From Sphingobacterium oryzagri (lineage in GTDB: Bacteria; Bacteroidota; Bacteroidia; Sphingobacteriales; Sphingobacteriaceae), in the NCBI RefSeq assembly GCF_028736175.1, contig NZ_CP117880.1:3534001-3598000 (forward strand): a stretch of DNA of 64,000 nt, read 5' to 3'. The translations under genes were made by a program, and so were the position numbers. Below the pieces are notes generated by a model. The model saw only the letters and a program-made list of their open reading frames with translations. It did no database searches and was not told the DNA's origin. Of this stretch, positions 9,388 to 17,952 are shown piece by piece (position 1 is the stretch's first letter; the number at the start of each line of letters is the position of its first letter).

Positions 9388-10221
9388 ATGAAGAAACAAC
9401 GCACTTGGTTTATTACGGGCGCCTCCAAAGGCTTCGGATTGGCCTTAACCAAACTAGCCTTATCGCAAGGCGACAACGTGATATCCACCAGCCGGAATGG
9501 CGATGCACTTCGCGCAGCGGTTGGCGAACATGGCGCAAACTTCCTTCCCTTGCAAGTGGATATCACAGCGGACAGCGCGGTGAAACAAGCGATTGACCAC
9601 GCCATCCAACACTTCGGACAAATCGATGTTGTTGTCAACAATGCCGGCTATTCGCTCGTTGGCAGTGTCGAAGAAATGGACGATGCAGCATTTCGCGAAA
9701 CAATGGATGTAAATTTATTTGCTACCGTACATGTTATTCGTCATATTATGCCTCATTTTCGCGCACAGCAGACCGGACATATTATCAACATCGCGTCGAT
9801 TGCAGGGTATTATGGTATCCCCTGCGCGGCAAGCTACAACGCTGCTAAATTTGCCGTCGTTGGGCTTTCTGAAGGACTCGCGAAGGAAGTTGAGCCACTT
9901 GGCATACATGTCACCGTGATTGCGCCGGGCGAATTTCGCACGAATTTTATGGATAAAGGGTCGATTAAATACGTGGAAAACCGTATTCCTATCTATGGTA
10001 TTGATGAAGCCGAGGAAAGCTGGACTGCTTCCAGTGGCCAACAACTTGGCGATCCGGAAAAACTGGTGAAGATCATTACGGAGATCGTAGCAATGGAAAA
10101 ACCACCGAAGCGTTTGCTATTAGGACCAGATGCCTACGCGATGTATACGGAGCAAAAAGCGACCGAAACCGAAGAAATTGAACAGTGGAAATCGACCACC
10201 TTGTCGACAAACTTTGACTAG
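9388..10221 (+). CDS. Short-chain dehydrogenase/reductase
   Basis: 277 residues, classical SDR. Cofactor loop TGASKGFG (10-17), NNAG (about 84-87), catalytic Ser137, Tyr150 and Lys154 (YNAAK). The first residues after the cofactor loop (STSRN) suggest NADP(H) preference. The protein is soluble and complete. Family members reduce or oxidise carbonyl/hydroxyl groups on many substrates and the substrate cannot be read here. It stands alone on the plus strand between two minus-strand genes, with a small palindrome just upstream. Confidence 0.9.
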   Translation: MKKQRTWFITGASKGFGLALTKLALSQGDNVISTSRNGDALRAAVGEHGANFLPLQVDITADSAVKQAIDHAIQHFGQIDVVVNNAGYSLVGSVEEMDDAAFRETMDVNLFATVHVIRHIMPHFRAQQTGHIINIASIAGYYGIPCAASYNAAKFAVVGLSEGLAKEVEPLGIHVTVIAPGEFRTNFMDKGSIKYVENRIPIYGIDEAEESWTASSGQQLGDPEKLVKIITEIVAMEKPPKRLLLGPDAYAMYTEQKATETEEIEQWKSTTLSTNFD

Positions 10222-10286
10222 AAAAACTGTTGATCGGTAGCGTTTCAACGTTTTGCCCCCTGTAACGGTGGGTTGAAAAGTTATTT

Positions 10287-10841
10287 TCAAACCTCGTCCG
10301 TAAAATGTTTTGTTGATGGCTCGCGCGCAAACTTTTCCGTATTGTAATCGGCCGACTTGTTTCGCGCAATAGAGAGACTTTTCCAATTCTCGCCGGTTAG
10401 CATCTTGGCAACAAACACGATTTGACCAATATGATAGGGATAATGCGCGAGTTGCCTGTTGAGCGCTTCGACGACGGTATGTCCTTCATTTCTTATATAA
10501 ACGATGTGCTGCAACTGATCGGCCGTTAAATCCTCGACGGTAGTCAACAAACAAGACCAGCCTTTTTCCCACATCGTCATTAACGCTGCACGATCGTTCG
10601 GCTCCACCGCAAACTCCGCATCGCGATTGCGCGTAGCCTTTTCGCCATCGGTCGTTAAAAAATCGGTAAAGCGCGAAAGCATATTTCCCGCAAGATGATG
10701 GACGATAAGGGCAATACTATTATTCTCCTCATGATAACGCCAAAATAGCTGTGCATCCGTTAGCTGCTGCATAGCCTCCTCGCCCAGTTTTTTGTAATAC
10801 CGAAATTGTTTGACGACACCCGTTATATAATTAGCCTCCAT
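10287..10841 (-). CDS. DinB-like (DUF1572) protein
   Basis: 184 residues, all-helical, DinB/YfiT-like four-helix bundle. The putative metal-binding histidines are in IVHHLAGN (about 46-50) and LAHYPYHIGQIV (about 130-140), in the positions usual for the family. Proteins of this group are small metal-binding helical-bundle proteins, some acting as thiol-dependent S-transferases, and the role of this one is unknown. Its gene converges with the SDR gene and has no operon partner. A second, unrelated-in-detail DinB-family gene lies at 50097. Confidence 0.8.
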   Translation of the reverse strand: MEANYITGVVKQFRYYKKLGEEAMQQLTDAQLFWRYHEENNSIALIVHHLAGNMLSRFTDFLTTDGEKATRNRDAEFAVEPNDRAALMTMWEKGWSCLLTTVEDLTADQLQHIVYIRNEGHTVVEALNRQLAHYPYHIGQIVFVAKMLTGENWKSLSIARNKSADYNTEKFAREPSTKHFTDEV

Positions 10842-11088
10842 AAGCTATCTATTTACTCTTCTAAAATACGATTTTTTTAAGCAAAAAGGATTAAACGCCT
10901 TTGTTTCTATTTTCATTAAATCAAAAATTTAACTATTTTTTTTGCCTATTATATTCGGTTATCAACTGGATTATCGACTATTTACTCGCTATTTTAAGCC
11001 TGGATATGTTGTACTTTCTATTGTTTTGGCTTGATACTTGCAAAGCGGATGACGTCACAAATTAATTACGAAAAAACGAAAATTCAAC

Positions 11089-11979
11089 ATGTACAAACTA
11101 ATTTCCCGCACTTTCCTAGCTGTAGCGGCCTCCATCACCTTATTTAGCTGTAGTGATAACAATGACTTTAACGAAACCGGCGGCGAAACCATTGAAGTTT
11201 CTGCCCTTCCTGAGGCATCGAGAGCCACATTAAACACCTACTTCAATGAGGCGAGCGTTACATCAGCGAAAAAATCGAGCAGCGCCAATATTTACGGCTC
11301 CATTTACTCTGCACTTTTAAGCAATGGCTTTGAAATTGATTTTAACGAGAATGGATTGTGGACAGAGATCGAAAGCGAAAAAAACCTCGCTATTCCAACC
11401 CAATTTTTGCAAGACGAATTGCCAAAGGTACAGACTTATTTAGCCGCTAATTATGCTAATAACGTTGTTGTAGAGATTGAACGGGAACGTTACGGCTTTA
11501 CCATCGAATTAAATAATGGTATCGACTTGGTCTTTGATCAGGAACAAAACTTAATCGGCGTAGATTTGGATGAGGATGACGACGACGAAGTACGCATCAC
11601 GTTCGAAGAATTGCCTGAAAACAGCCGTACGTTTATCAATACGCGGTTTGAAGGTGCTACGGCCGTAACAGTTAAAAAAGAAACGGACGATAACCAAGTA
11701 TCTTATGATGTTTACCTGAACAACGGTATCAAGATTGAGTTTGATGCAGCGGGCAACTGGACTGCGATTGAAAGCAAGGGCAATGTCGCCATTCCTTCCA
11801 CAGCTATTCCAGCAGCGATCGCACAGTACTTGGTACAACAATACGCGGCCTACGTTTTGACAGAAATTGAAATCAACGATAACGGCGGCTTCACGGTAGA
11901 AATCGAGAACAGATTAACTACGCGCGACATGGAGCTGATATTTGATGCTAACGGTAACTTTCTTCGCTTAGACGATTAA
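11089..11979 (+). CDS. PepSY-like (DUF2874) lipoprotein with duplicated domains
   Basis: 296 residues. A lipoprotein signal (SITLFSCSDN) is followed by an internal duplication: two copies of a roughly 125-residue block, each opening with LPE.S...(I/L)NT.F and containing NG(F/I)(E/K)I(D/E)F followed by W(T)(E/A)IES. This is the pattern of putative beta-lactamase-inhibitor-like PepSY-like proteins (PF11396), common secreted proteins of Bacteroidetes. An acidic run (DEDDDDE, about 165) links the halves and may bind cations. The function of the family is not established. It is a single gene with a strong terminator after it. Confidence 0.8.
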   Translation: MYKLISRTFLAVAASITLFSCSDNNDFNETGGETIEVSALPEASRATLNTYFNEASVTSAKKSSSANIYGSIYSALLSNGFEIDFNENGLWTEIESEKNLAIPTQFLQDELPKVQTYLAANYANNVVVEIERERYGFTIELNNGIDLVFDQEQNLIGVDLDEDDDDEVRITFEELPENSRTFINTRFEGATAVTVKKETDDNQVSYDVYLNNGIKIEFDAAGNWTAIESKGNVAIPSTAIPAAIAQYLVQQYAAYVLTEIEINDNGGFTVEIENRLTTRDMELIFDANGNFLRLDD

Positions 11980-12487
11980 ACGTAACTGAAGAATCCGCGA
12001 AAAAATACCGAAAGGGCGGTATCATTTTTAGCATTGATACCGCCCTTTTTATAAACTTACCTCTTGGATTTCGTCGCTTCGCTTTTTTGTCTTCCGCTTT
12101 ACTCAGCATACATACCGCTACCTAAAATGGGTTAAGGAAGCGATATTAATTTTTCGCTGAAAAATAAAGAGTTAAGGCGCCGGTGGACTGCCCAATCCAC
12201 GACGCGTTTCCAGAATGAAAAAAAACTGACAACCAATTGCGTAATACATGTAGCTTGCTGCTAGCTGATTCAGAAAATACGTTGACAAGAATGCTCTATG
12301 ACAAGCTGTTTAGCAAAGATTTCAGGGAGTACAACAGGCGTGCTGCAGAGCAGATCTACGAACAAGCATCAGGATGAACTGGAGCATATCAGTTCATTCG
12401 TACACAGCGTTGTTGTAGCGTTTCTGCCCCGCACACCTGCAGTCATAATTGGAAAAACTAACTCAAAAAATCATCTCTTCAATATCT
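11980..12487. other. Intergenic region with terminator only
   Basis: Holds the terminator at 12011-12048. The remainder has no credible gene: the 70-codon frame at 12298 lacks a recognisable domain and runs into the LytTR gene on the other strand. Confidence 0.5.
12011..12048 (+). terminator. Strong intrinsic terminator of the PepSY-like gene
   Basis: A perfect 14-bp stem (12011-12024 with 12035-12048) contains GGGCGGTATCA, has a 10-base loop and ends in a T-run. It starts 31 bases after the stop codon. Confidence 0.9.
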
Positions 12488-13402
12488 TCATTTTTCAAAC
12501 CAATTTATAAAATATTTGGCCTGCTCTCTACTTACGGTAATGTCTGCTCCTGTTTGGTATCCAGCTATCAATTGCAATTGGATTTTCCTATTTTTTAGAA
12601 CAACATATCCGTTGATAAGTTCCCGATTTACGATATACCGTCTATTGACTTTGTAAAATTGCGTAGGATCAAGCAACGTGGCTAAACTTTCCAGATTCTC
12701 CTCGAAATTAAAGTAGCTATCGCTTGTTTTTACAAAACACTGTCTTCCAGCCGCGGACGCACGTAGAAGCAGAATATCCTTCGTTTGAACAGCTTCTTCG
12801 CGTAAGCCGAAACGAACTCTCAACACCGATAAATAGGGTGCAGATAACGCCTTTGCACCAATGCCAACATTACTTTGACGTTCCAATTCGGTCATCCTAT
12901 GAGCCTGTTGACTATATATATGTAAAATATATGCTGCGAATTTGTATAAAAACCACCCCATGCAGATCAAGTTTACGATGAGCATAAACATCAACGTAAA
13001 TACAAACGCATCTTTCAAATACGTCAAGGTCCATATAAAATCTTTCTCTATCCACAGACAAAACAGAAACAGCACAAAAGCGATCAGTAGCGTAGGCAAT
13101 AGCACGCTAAATAGCAGTTGATGGATAAGACGTTTTTGGAAATAGAAAATCCAGGGTAATTTTTCATCAAAATGTCTGGTGAACTGCAGAGCGAGATTTA
13201 GCGCGGCACTGGATAAGAGAAGCACAGCCAAAAAACCGGTCCAATAGTAAAAGGTAACGATCCCTTCAAGTAGTAGAAAATTGGCTATAGGGTTGAACAA
13301 GAAATACGTAAACATTAGACTAAGCAAGAGCTGGGCGGGAATTGGGAAATAGACCAAAGATTCTCGATTAAAATATTGCTTGATTTCGTATTCCAAATTC
13401 AT
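12488..13402 (-). CDS. Membrane-anchored LytTR transcription regulator
   Basis: 304 residues. Four hydrophobic helices (about 20-45, 48-70, 92-118, 130-160) are followed by a linker and a LytTR DNA-binding domain (about 205-304) with the characteristic FYKVNRRYIVN. There is no receiver domain, so it is not a normal response regulator. The arrangement suggests a membrane-bound regulator sensing something in or near the bilayer. It has its own promoter and no operon partner. Targets are unknown. Confidence 0.85.
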   Translation of the reverse strand: MNLEYEIKQYFNRESLVYFPIPAQLLLSLMFTYFLFNPIANFLLLEGIVTFYYWTGFLAVLLLSSAALNLALQFTRHFDEKLPWIFYFQKRLIHQLLFSVLLPTLLIAFVLFLFCLWIEKDFIWTLTYLKDAFVFTLMFMLIVNLICMGWFLYKFAAYILHIYSQQAHRMTELERQSNVGIGAKALSAPYLSVLRVRFGLREEAVQTKDILLLRASAAGRQCFVKTSDSYFNFEENLESLATLLDPTQFYKVNRRYIVNRELINGYVVLKNRKIQLQLIAGYQTGADITVSREQAKYFINWFEK

Positions 13403-13450
13403 AGCGTACAGAGCATTTTAGCGGTTAGCGAATTGTAAAATTAGTTTCAA

Positions 13451-13481
13451 CAAACTTAATAAGATTCAACCATTAATTCAA
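13451..13481 (-). promoter_or_regulatory. Promoter of the LytTR regulator
   Basis: Minus strand: TTG (13481-13479), 20 bases, TAAGTTTG (13458-13451). Exact consensus, about 50 bases before the ATG. Confidence 0.6.
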
Positions 13482-14002
13482 CACTACAACATGTAAACGA
13501 ATATTTATTTTCACGAAATGTACTAAAATTGCGCATCAACGATCCAAAATCACTTAAAGTAATCTTAAGAACGAGAGTAATAAGATGTCAAAAATTACGA
13601 TGTTTGTCCTATGCAAATAATAGTGAATAACAGTTTTGGGAACAGGTGGAAGAAAAAATGGAATCGTTAATAACTTACGCCTGATAGACTAATTTGCACG
13701 TTGGAAAACCGTCGTTCTAAACTGTATTTTTTTACGAAGCGTCATTATAAAACTAGGAATCTTCGCTTTCCTTTAATTTTTAACTGACAGCTGTAGCATA
13801 ATTTTGCTTGAGCACATATGTTTTAATAGCAAATACAAAACCGTACTACATTCTTGCTCATGTTTTTAAAAGAACCAACCACGACCCTGGGATATCTTTG
13901 GTGGTATAACGCTGCAAAAAAAAGCTAAAAAACAAAAGCGGATCAATATATCCTCCCATTTAACAGACGTTATTTGATCGTCCGATTAGTTTAACACTAG
14001 AA

Positions 14003-14027
14003 AGCCACCTACCTGAAGTAGATGGCT
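14003..14027 (-). terminator. Probable terminator of the phosphodiesterase operon
   Basis: AGCCAcCTAC (14003-14012) pairs with GTAGATGGCT (14018-14027) with one mismatch. The minus-strand T-tract is short (TTTCTAG), so this is a modest terminator 22 bases beyond the stop codon. Confidence 0.45.
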
Positions 14028-14048
14028 CGCCATAAAAAAAAGAACAAG

Positions 14049-15308
14049 CTACTTACTTATCCAGCGGTTAAGGGCGTTATGCTCGGCAGCAAAAACCACC
14101 TTGTACATTTTTTTGCCGCGCAAGGCTTTGGGTAAAACAACCGAAGCGGCGCCTTTGCCGACATCAAATTTGCCGAGCGACATGTATTCATCTTGTTGAT
14201 TCGGACCAGCAAGCTTAAATTTATTGGTATCGGTAATTAACAGTTCAACTTGTCCTGTTTTGGAAAATGCCGTCCATTCCACTTCGATCGTCTCATCGAC
14301 GAGTTTAGCTTTTGCATCAGCGATAGATACGGCACCAACAAACGGAACGCCATCCAGCTCCCAGGCTTGATGCTTCGGTATCTCGATGCCGAGATGCCGC
14401 GCTACCGATGGCAAAATATCAACAATAGCTGGCTGATGAGCATAAAAATGGCTATTTAACGCTTTATGATTGGTTGCGATCCAAATCGTGCGCTCTCGCG
14501 CTGACTGTCCGCCGTGCGAGAGGCCTGTTGCCACATCACGACCGTGATCGGTGAGGACTACCAACATCCAATCTTCATTAAAATATTGTTCGCGATATTT
14601 GATCGCATTATAGATATCACCAACTTGTCGATCAGCCTTACGAACCGCATCATACATACCTTCTGCGTCGCCGAAGATATGTCCAGCATTATCGGTATAC
14701 TGTAAGTAAACCCAGCTCAAATCTGGTGCCTCTTGGCGAAGACTTTTTGAGGCAGCGCGCGTTACTTCTTCGTCGATCTTGCTGATATACGTTGTCATTT
14801 TATCATGCGGAAACCGTACCGTATCAAGTTCGTAACCATCATAATGATAGTCTAACCTTAAGTTATTTGTAGCTTCTTTACCTTCTCCCAATATTTTGGT
14901 ACGATTGTCTAACCACGTAGAATATATCCCGAGTTTTCGTTCGGGTTGTTGTTCTTTTACGTGTCGAAAAATCGTCCAATAATGATAATTTGGATCCGAG
15001 ACGTCATTTCCCCAGACATTGTGTTTATTGCCCCAGGTGCCTGTAATCATACTGGTGTAGCATACTGCAGAAATTGTTGGCGTTTGCGAATAGCCTGCGC
15101 GTTCACCGCCCATGTAAGCACGCGTATAACCTCCACTTTTCGCTATCGCGTCTATATTTGGCGTATCTTCCCGTTCGATTACATCGGCCGGAATACCATC
15201 TACGATTACCAGCAGCGCTTTTTTCACCTTTGCTGTTTGTCCAACTGTTATGCCAGTCTGCCACAGCATAGCCATCAGCATACTTAAAATAAAGCCTGTT
15301 TTTTTCAT
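14049..15308 (-). CDS. Secreted type I phosphodiesterase / alkaline-phosphatase-superfamily enzyme
   Basis: 419 residues from the ATG at 15308. The longer frame back to 15392 lies inside the upstream gene and has no signal peptide, whereas MKKTGFILSMLMAM is a typical one. Alkaline phosphatase fold: VDGIPAD carries the first metal ligand, PTISAVCYTSMITG the nucleophile region (Ser or Thr), DNAGHIFG and TDHGRDV the further Asp/His metal ligands, then SHGG. This matches nucleotide pyrophosphatase/phosphodiesterase-type enzymes, which cleave phosphodiesters or phosphomonoesters outside the cytoplasm. It is the last gene of the 23044-14049 operon and its start overlaps the metallophosphoesterase stop (ATGA). 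The exact substrate is unknown. Confidence 0.87.
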   Translation of the reverse strand: MKKTGFILSMLMAMLWQTGITVGQTAKVKKALLVIVDGIPADVIEREDTPNIDAIAKSGGYTRAYMGGERAGYSQTPTISAVCYTSMITGTWGNKHNVWGNDVSDPNYHYWTIFRHVKEQQPERKLGIYSTWLDNRTKILGEGKEATNNLRLDYHYDGYELDTVRFPHDKMTTYISKIDEEVTRAASKSLRQEAPDLSWVYLQYTDNAGHIFGDAEGMYDAVRKADRQVGDIYNAIKYREQYFNEDWMLVVLTDHGRDVATGLSHGGQSARERTIWIATNHKALNSHFYAHQPAIVDILPSVARHLGIEIPKHQAWELDGVPFVGAVSIADAKAKLVDETIEVEWTAFSKTGQVELLITDTNKFKLAGPNQQDEYMSLGKFDVGKGAASVVLPKALRGKKMYKVVFAAEHNALNRWISK

Positions 15309-16138
15309 TTGATGTATTCCCATTTTACCGTGTCTTTTGCGAGTTCGACCTGCAAATGGCCTGGCGCCGTGCCATGAAACACACCTTGCCACCAGTTGCC
15401 AGAAACGGCGCCTGCTGTAATAAATTGTACGCCTTTGACTTTAATTTCCTCATACAAATGCATATGTCCTTGCAAAACCAATTTCAGGTTATGCTTTTCA
15501 AACATATCAAACACCTGCTTTTGATTATTAAACGTATCGGCGGTGGTGTAACGGCCTTCTAACACCGGGTAATACACCGATAGAAACGGCACATGGGATA
15601 CGACAACGATGGGTTGATCGGTTGGCGTTTTTTCCAACACGGCTTTTAACCAATCGATTTGCTCTTGCTTGATTGTGTATTGCTTGTCGGCAACTTCGAC
15701 ACTGTTTAACACGATAAACGTACAGCCTTTATGCGTAAAACTGTAGTAAGTTTTCCCAAATACGCGTTCAAAAATCTGGAAATCATTTTTTCCGTCGCGC
15801 AACGTGCCTGGAAGCCTGTCGTGATTGCCAATAGCCATGTGGTAGGGCTTTTTAGTATTTTCCAGCAGACCTTTGAGTTGCATCATTCGCTTTTCGCCTT
15901 GCGGAATATCTTCGCTCTTGAGGTTATCAATATCCACGTTGTCGCCGCCGCTCAAGATAAAATCGATAGATGGCGAAAGACTTTTCAGCCGCTGCTCAAC
16001 TTGATTCAATGTGCTATCACTATGAATGTGCATATCGGTAAGAAACGCAAATTTAATTTGCTGCGCTTTTACCAAGAATGGACTACTCAGCAAAATGCTG
16101 AGTAGTAATGTAAGGATGTTGTTTTTCATAATATTCAT
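15305..16138 (-). CDS. Secreted calcineurin-like metallophosphoesterase
   Basis: 277 residues, signal peptide about 1-25. All metallophosphoesterase motifs are present in order: DMH (Asp35, His37), GGDN, GNHD, a lone His in VVSHVPF, and GHMH. These bind two metal ions and cleave phosphomono- or diesters. The start codon overlaps the SusD stop by one base (TAATG); an internal ATG at 16129 (MKNNIL) is also possible. A perfect 10-bp inverted repeat lies inside the signal-peptide codons (16082-16106). It lies between SusD and the phosphodiesterase, with overlaps on both sides, so the three are made together. Role inferred: removing phosphate from the ligand captured by the Sus pair. Confidence 0.9.
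   Translation of the reverse strand: MNIMKNNILTLLLSILLSSPFLVKAQQIKFAFLTDMHIHSDSTLNQVEQRLKSLSPSIDFILSGGDNVDIDNLKSEDIPQGEKRMMQLKGLLENTKKPYHMAIGNHDRLPGTLRDGKNDFQIFERVFGKTYYSFTHKGCTFIVLNSVEVADKQYTIKQEQIDWLKAVLEKTPTDQPIVVVSHVPFLSVYYPVLEGRYTTADTFNNQKQVFDMFEKHNLKLVLQGHMHLYEEIKVKGVQFITAGAVSGNWWQGVFHGTAPGHLQVELAKDTVKWEYIK
16082..16106 (-). repeat. Perfect inverted repeat inside the metallophosphoesterase signal-peptide codons
   Basis: ACTACTCAGC (16082-16091) and its exact inverse (16097-16106) around 5 bases. In the mRNA it would form a stable stem about 30 bases after the start codon. Confidence 0.6.
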
Positions 16139-17952
16139 TACCAGCCAAATATTTGTGTTAAGTTACCATTTAATAATATTTCCGATTGTGGAATCGGACG
16201 ATAATAATATTTAGGTTCTTCGAATGTACCCGTCCGTTCGATCGTTTCTACCGTTCCGCTATTGCCTTCGGAAAGGAAAACGCCCACATCTTGACCGAAA
16301 GTGCCTACACGATAGTATTGCAACTCCCGACCTAAACTATTTTTCTCTTTTACCTCCGGAATGGATGCCGAAGCTTGCAGCAATACCACATCTGGTATAC
16401 CATCGCCCGTCATATCATGCTTCCCCAAACCAGCGAAATAGATGCCTTCACGTTTATTTTCTAACAATTTTCCGGCATTCCATCGCATCAAATCGCTGAA
16501 ACGAAATCCTTCAAAAGCCAATTCCACGCGACGTTCGCGACGCACTTCAAACACCAAATTGCGCTGCTCACTGATTACGTTAGCATACTTTGCCGCCATC
16601 AGCGGATCAATGGCCTGGCCTACCAGAAGATGCGGCATACCGACGCGATCGCGCAAAATATTGATACTACGATCTAGATCAGCCTGTGTTAGTATACCCA
16701 GTTCGGCTTTGGCTTCGGCAAAATTTAACAATACTTCTGCGTAGCGATACAATGGAATATCCAGATTATTTCTGGTTTCCAGGCTTAGCGTATTTTGGAA
16801 ACCTTTGATTTGGTGATAGCCAGAAAAGTTTTTTGCCAGCTGCTGTACGTACAAACCTGCTCCTTGTGCATAGGTATGCGAATACACCAATTCCCAACCG
16901 GGGTATGCATAAGACTGCGACAAGCGTGGGTCGCGGTTTTCAAATTCTTTTACGAAAGAAAATCGCTCATAACCCGCTTGGCTTGTAAAAAACGAACCAT
17001 CTTTCATCAGGTAGGATTGCAGCAAATCACGCAGTGGATAGTACTCGTAGTTACCAAACATGCCGGGCCAGGAATCAGCATTCAGCACATTGTTGCTATA
17101 AAAACGTCCTAAGATTACTTCTTTGTTGTTATCGAGGTTTTCGCTAAAGAACAAGCTAGCGTAGTCGGCATTTGGGTTGCCCGTTGTGTGAATAGCAAAG
17201 CCGCCTTCGCGCATGATCTGATCGCTCAAACTATGTGCCTTTTCCAGAAATGCGTTAGCGGTCGCGGTGAGGTTGAGTTCGTTGTGGTATTTACGATAGG
17301 TTCCTTCGTACAAGGCAAAACGGCTATATTCCTGCAAAACAACCCATTTACTCACCGCCCCCAAGCTTGCTGAAGCATGGACATGCGTAGCTGCATATTC
17401 GAAATCTTCCATAATCTTGCTCACGACCAGTTCGCGTGGATCGCGCCCAGCAGTAAGATATTCCTCATCGTTTACCTCCAGCGTTTTATCAATCCAAGGC
17501 ACATCGGAGAAACGCTTCACTTTTTCTACGTAAAAGCGCGCCCGAAAATAGCGCCCTAAACCTTCATAATGTGCTTTTTCGCTTTCGCTTATTTGCGCCT
17601 TATCAAAATTTTCGAGAAAAAAATTGGCTTTACGCAATTGTTCCCAGTTTTCCCTTCCCCATCCGGTAGTAATCGTCGCAGCAGAAGCGTTGCCGGTCAT
17701 GATATTTTTAATTTCCATGTTTCCCGTCGTGCTCGCATTATCGGTCGTTGCATCAGCTTGATAGATGCCGATGCCAGAAAAGTCGTAAAGACCGATCAAA
17801 TATAGATCAAGATCATCTGCAGTATTGAAAAAGCTCTCCCTGCTGATCTCCGTTTCGGGGATACGATCCATAAAGTCGTCGTTGCAGCTACTAAGCGCCA
17901 GGACAGCTGCCACTGTTGCAAATTTTATATATGTATTCATTGTTATATTCAT
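16138..17952 (-). CDS. SusD/RagB-family surface lipoprotein (phosphoesterase locus)
   Basis: 604 residues. Lipoprotein signal ending in LALSSCND. The N-terminal SusD-like TPR region contains the usual FFNTADDLDLYLIGLYD opening, and the C-terminal RagB/SusD domain contains RRVELAFEGFRFSDLMRW, the family's hallmark. SusD proteins form a lid over SusC and bind the ligand before import. The start overlaps the SusC stop by one base and its own stop overlaps the metallophosphoesterase start, so translation is tightly coupled. The ligand is unknown. The two phosphoesterase genes downstream make a phosphorylated compound more likely than a plain glycan. Confidence 0.93.
   Translation of the reverse strand: MNITMNTYIKFATVAAVLALSSCNDDFMDRIPETEISRESFFNTADDLDLYLIGLYDFSGIGIYQADATTDNASTTGNMEIKNIMTGNASAATITTGWGRENWEQLRKANFFLENFDKAQISESEKAHYEGLGRYFRARFYVEKVKRFSDVPWIDKTLEVNDEEYLTAGRDPRELVVSKIMEDFEYAATHVHASASLGAVSKWVVLQEYSRFALYEGTYRKYHNELNLTATANAFLEKAHSLSDQIMREGGFAIHTTGNPNADYASLFFSENLDNNKEVILGRFYSNNVLNADSWPGMFGNYEYYPLRDLLQSYLMKDGSFFTSQAGYERFSFVKEFENRDPRLSQSYAYPGWELVYSHTYAQGAGLYVQQLAKNFSGYHQIKGFQNTLSLETRNNLDIPLYRYAEVLLNFAEAKAELGILTQADLDRSINILRDRVGMPHLLVGQAIDPLMAAKYANVISEQRNLVFEVRRERRVELAFEGFRFSDLMRWNAGKLLENKREGIYFAGLGKHDMTGDGIPDVVLLQASASIPEVKEKNSLGRELQYYRVGTFGQDVGVFLSEGNSGTVETIERTGTFEEPKYYYRPIPQSEILLNGNLTQIFGW

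Larger units (their letters stand above)
13403..14048. other. Intergenic region, 646 bases
   Basis: Contains the promoter of the LytTR gene (13451-13481) and, at its right end, a hairpin that probably terminates the phosphodiesterase operon (14003-14027). I see no gene and no repeat in the rest. Confidence 0.5.

Noticed and set aside
12298..12510. 70-codon plus-strand frame
   Set aside because: No domain and it overlaps the end of the LytTR gene on the other strand.
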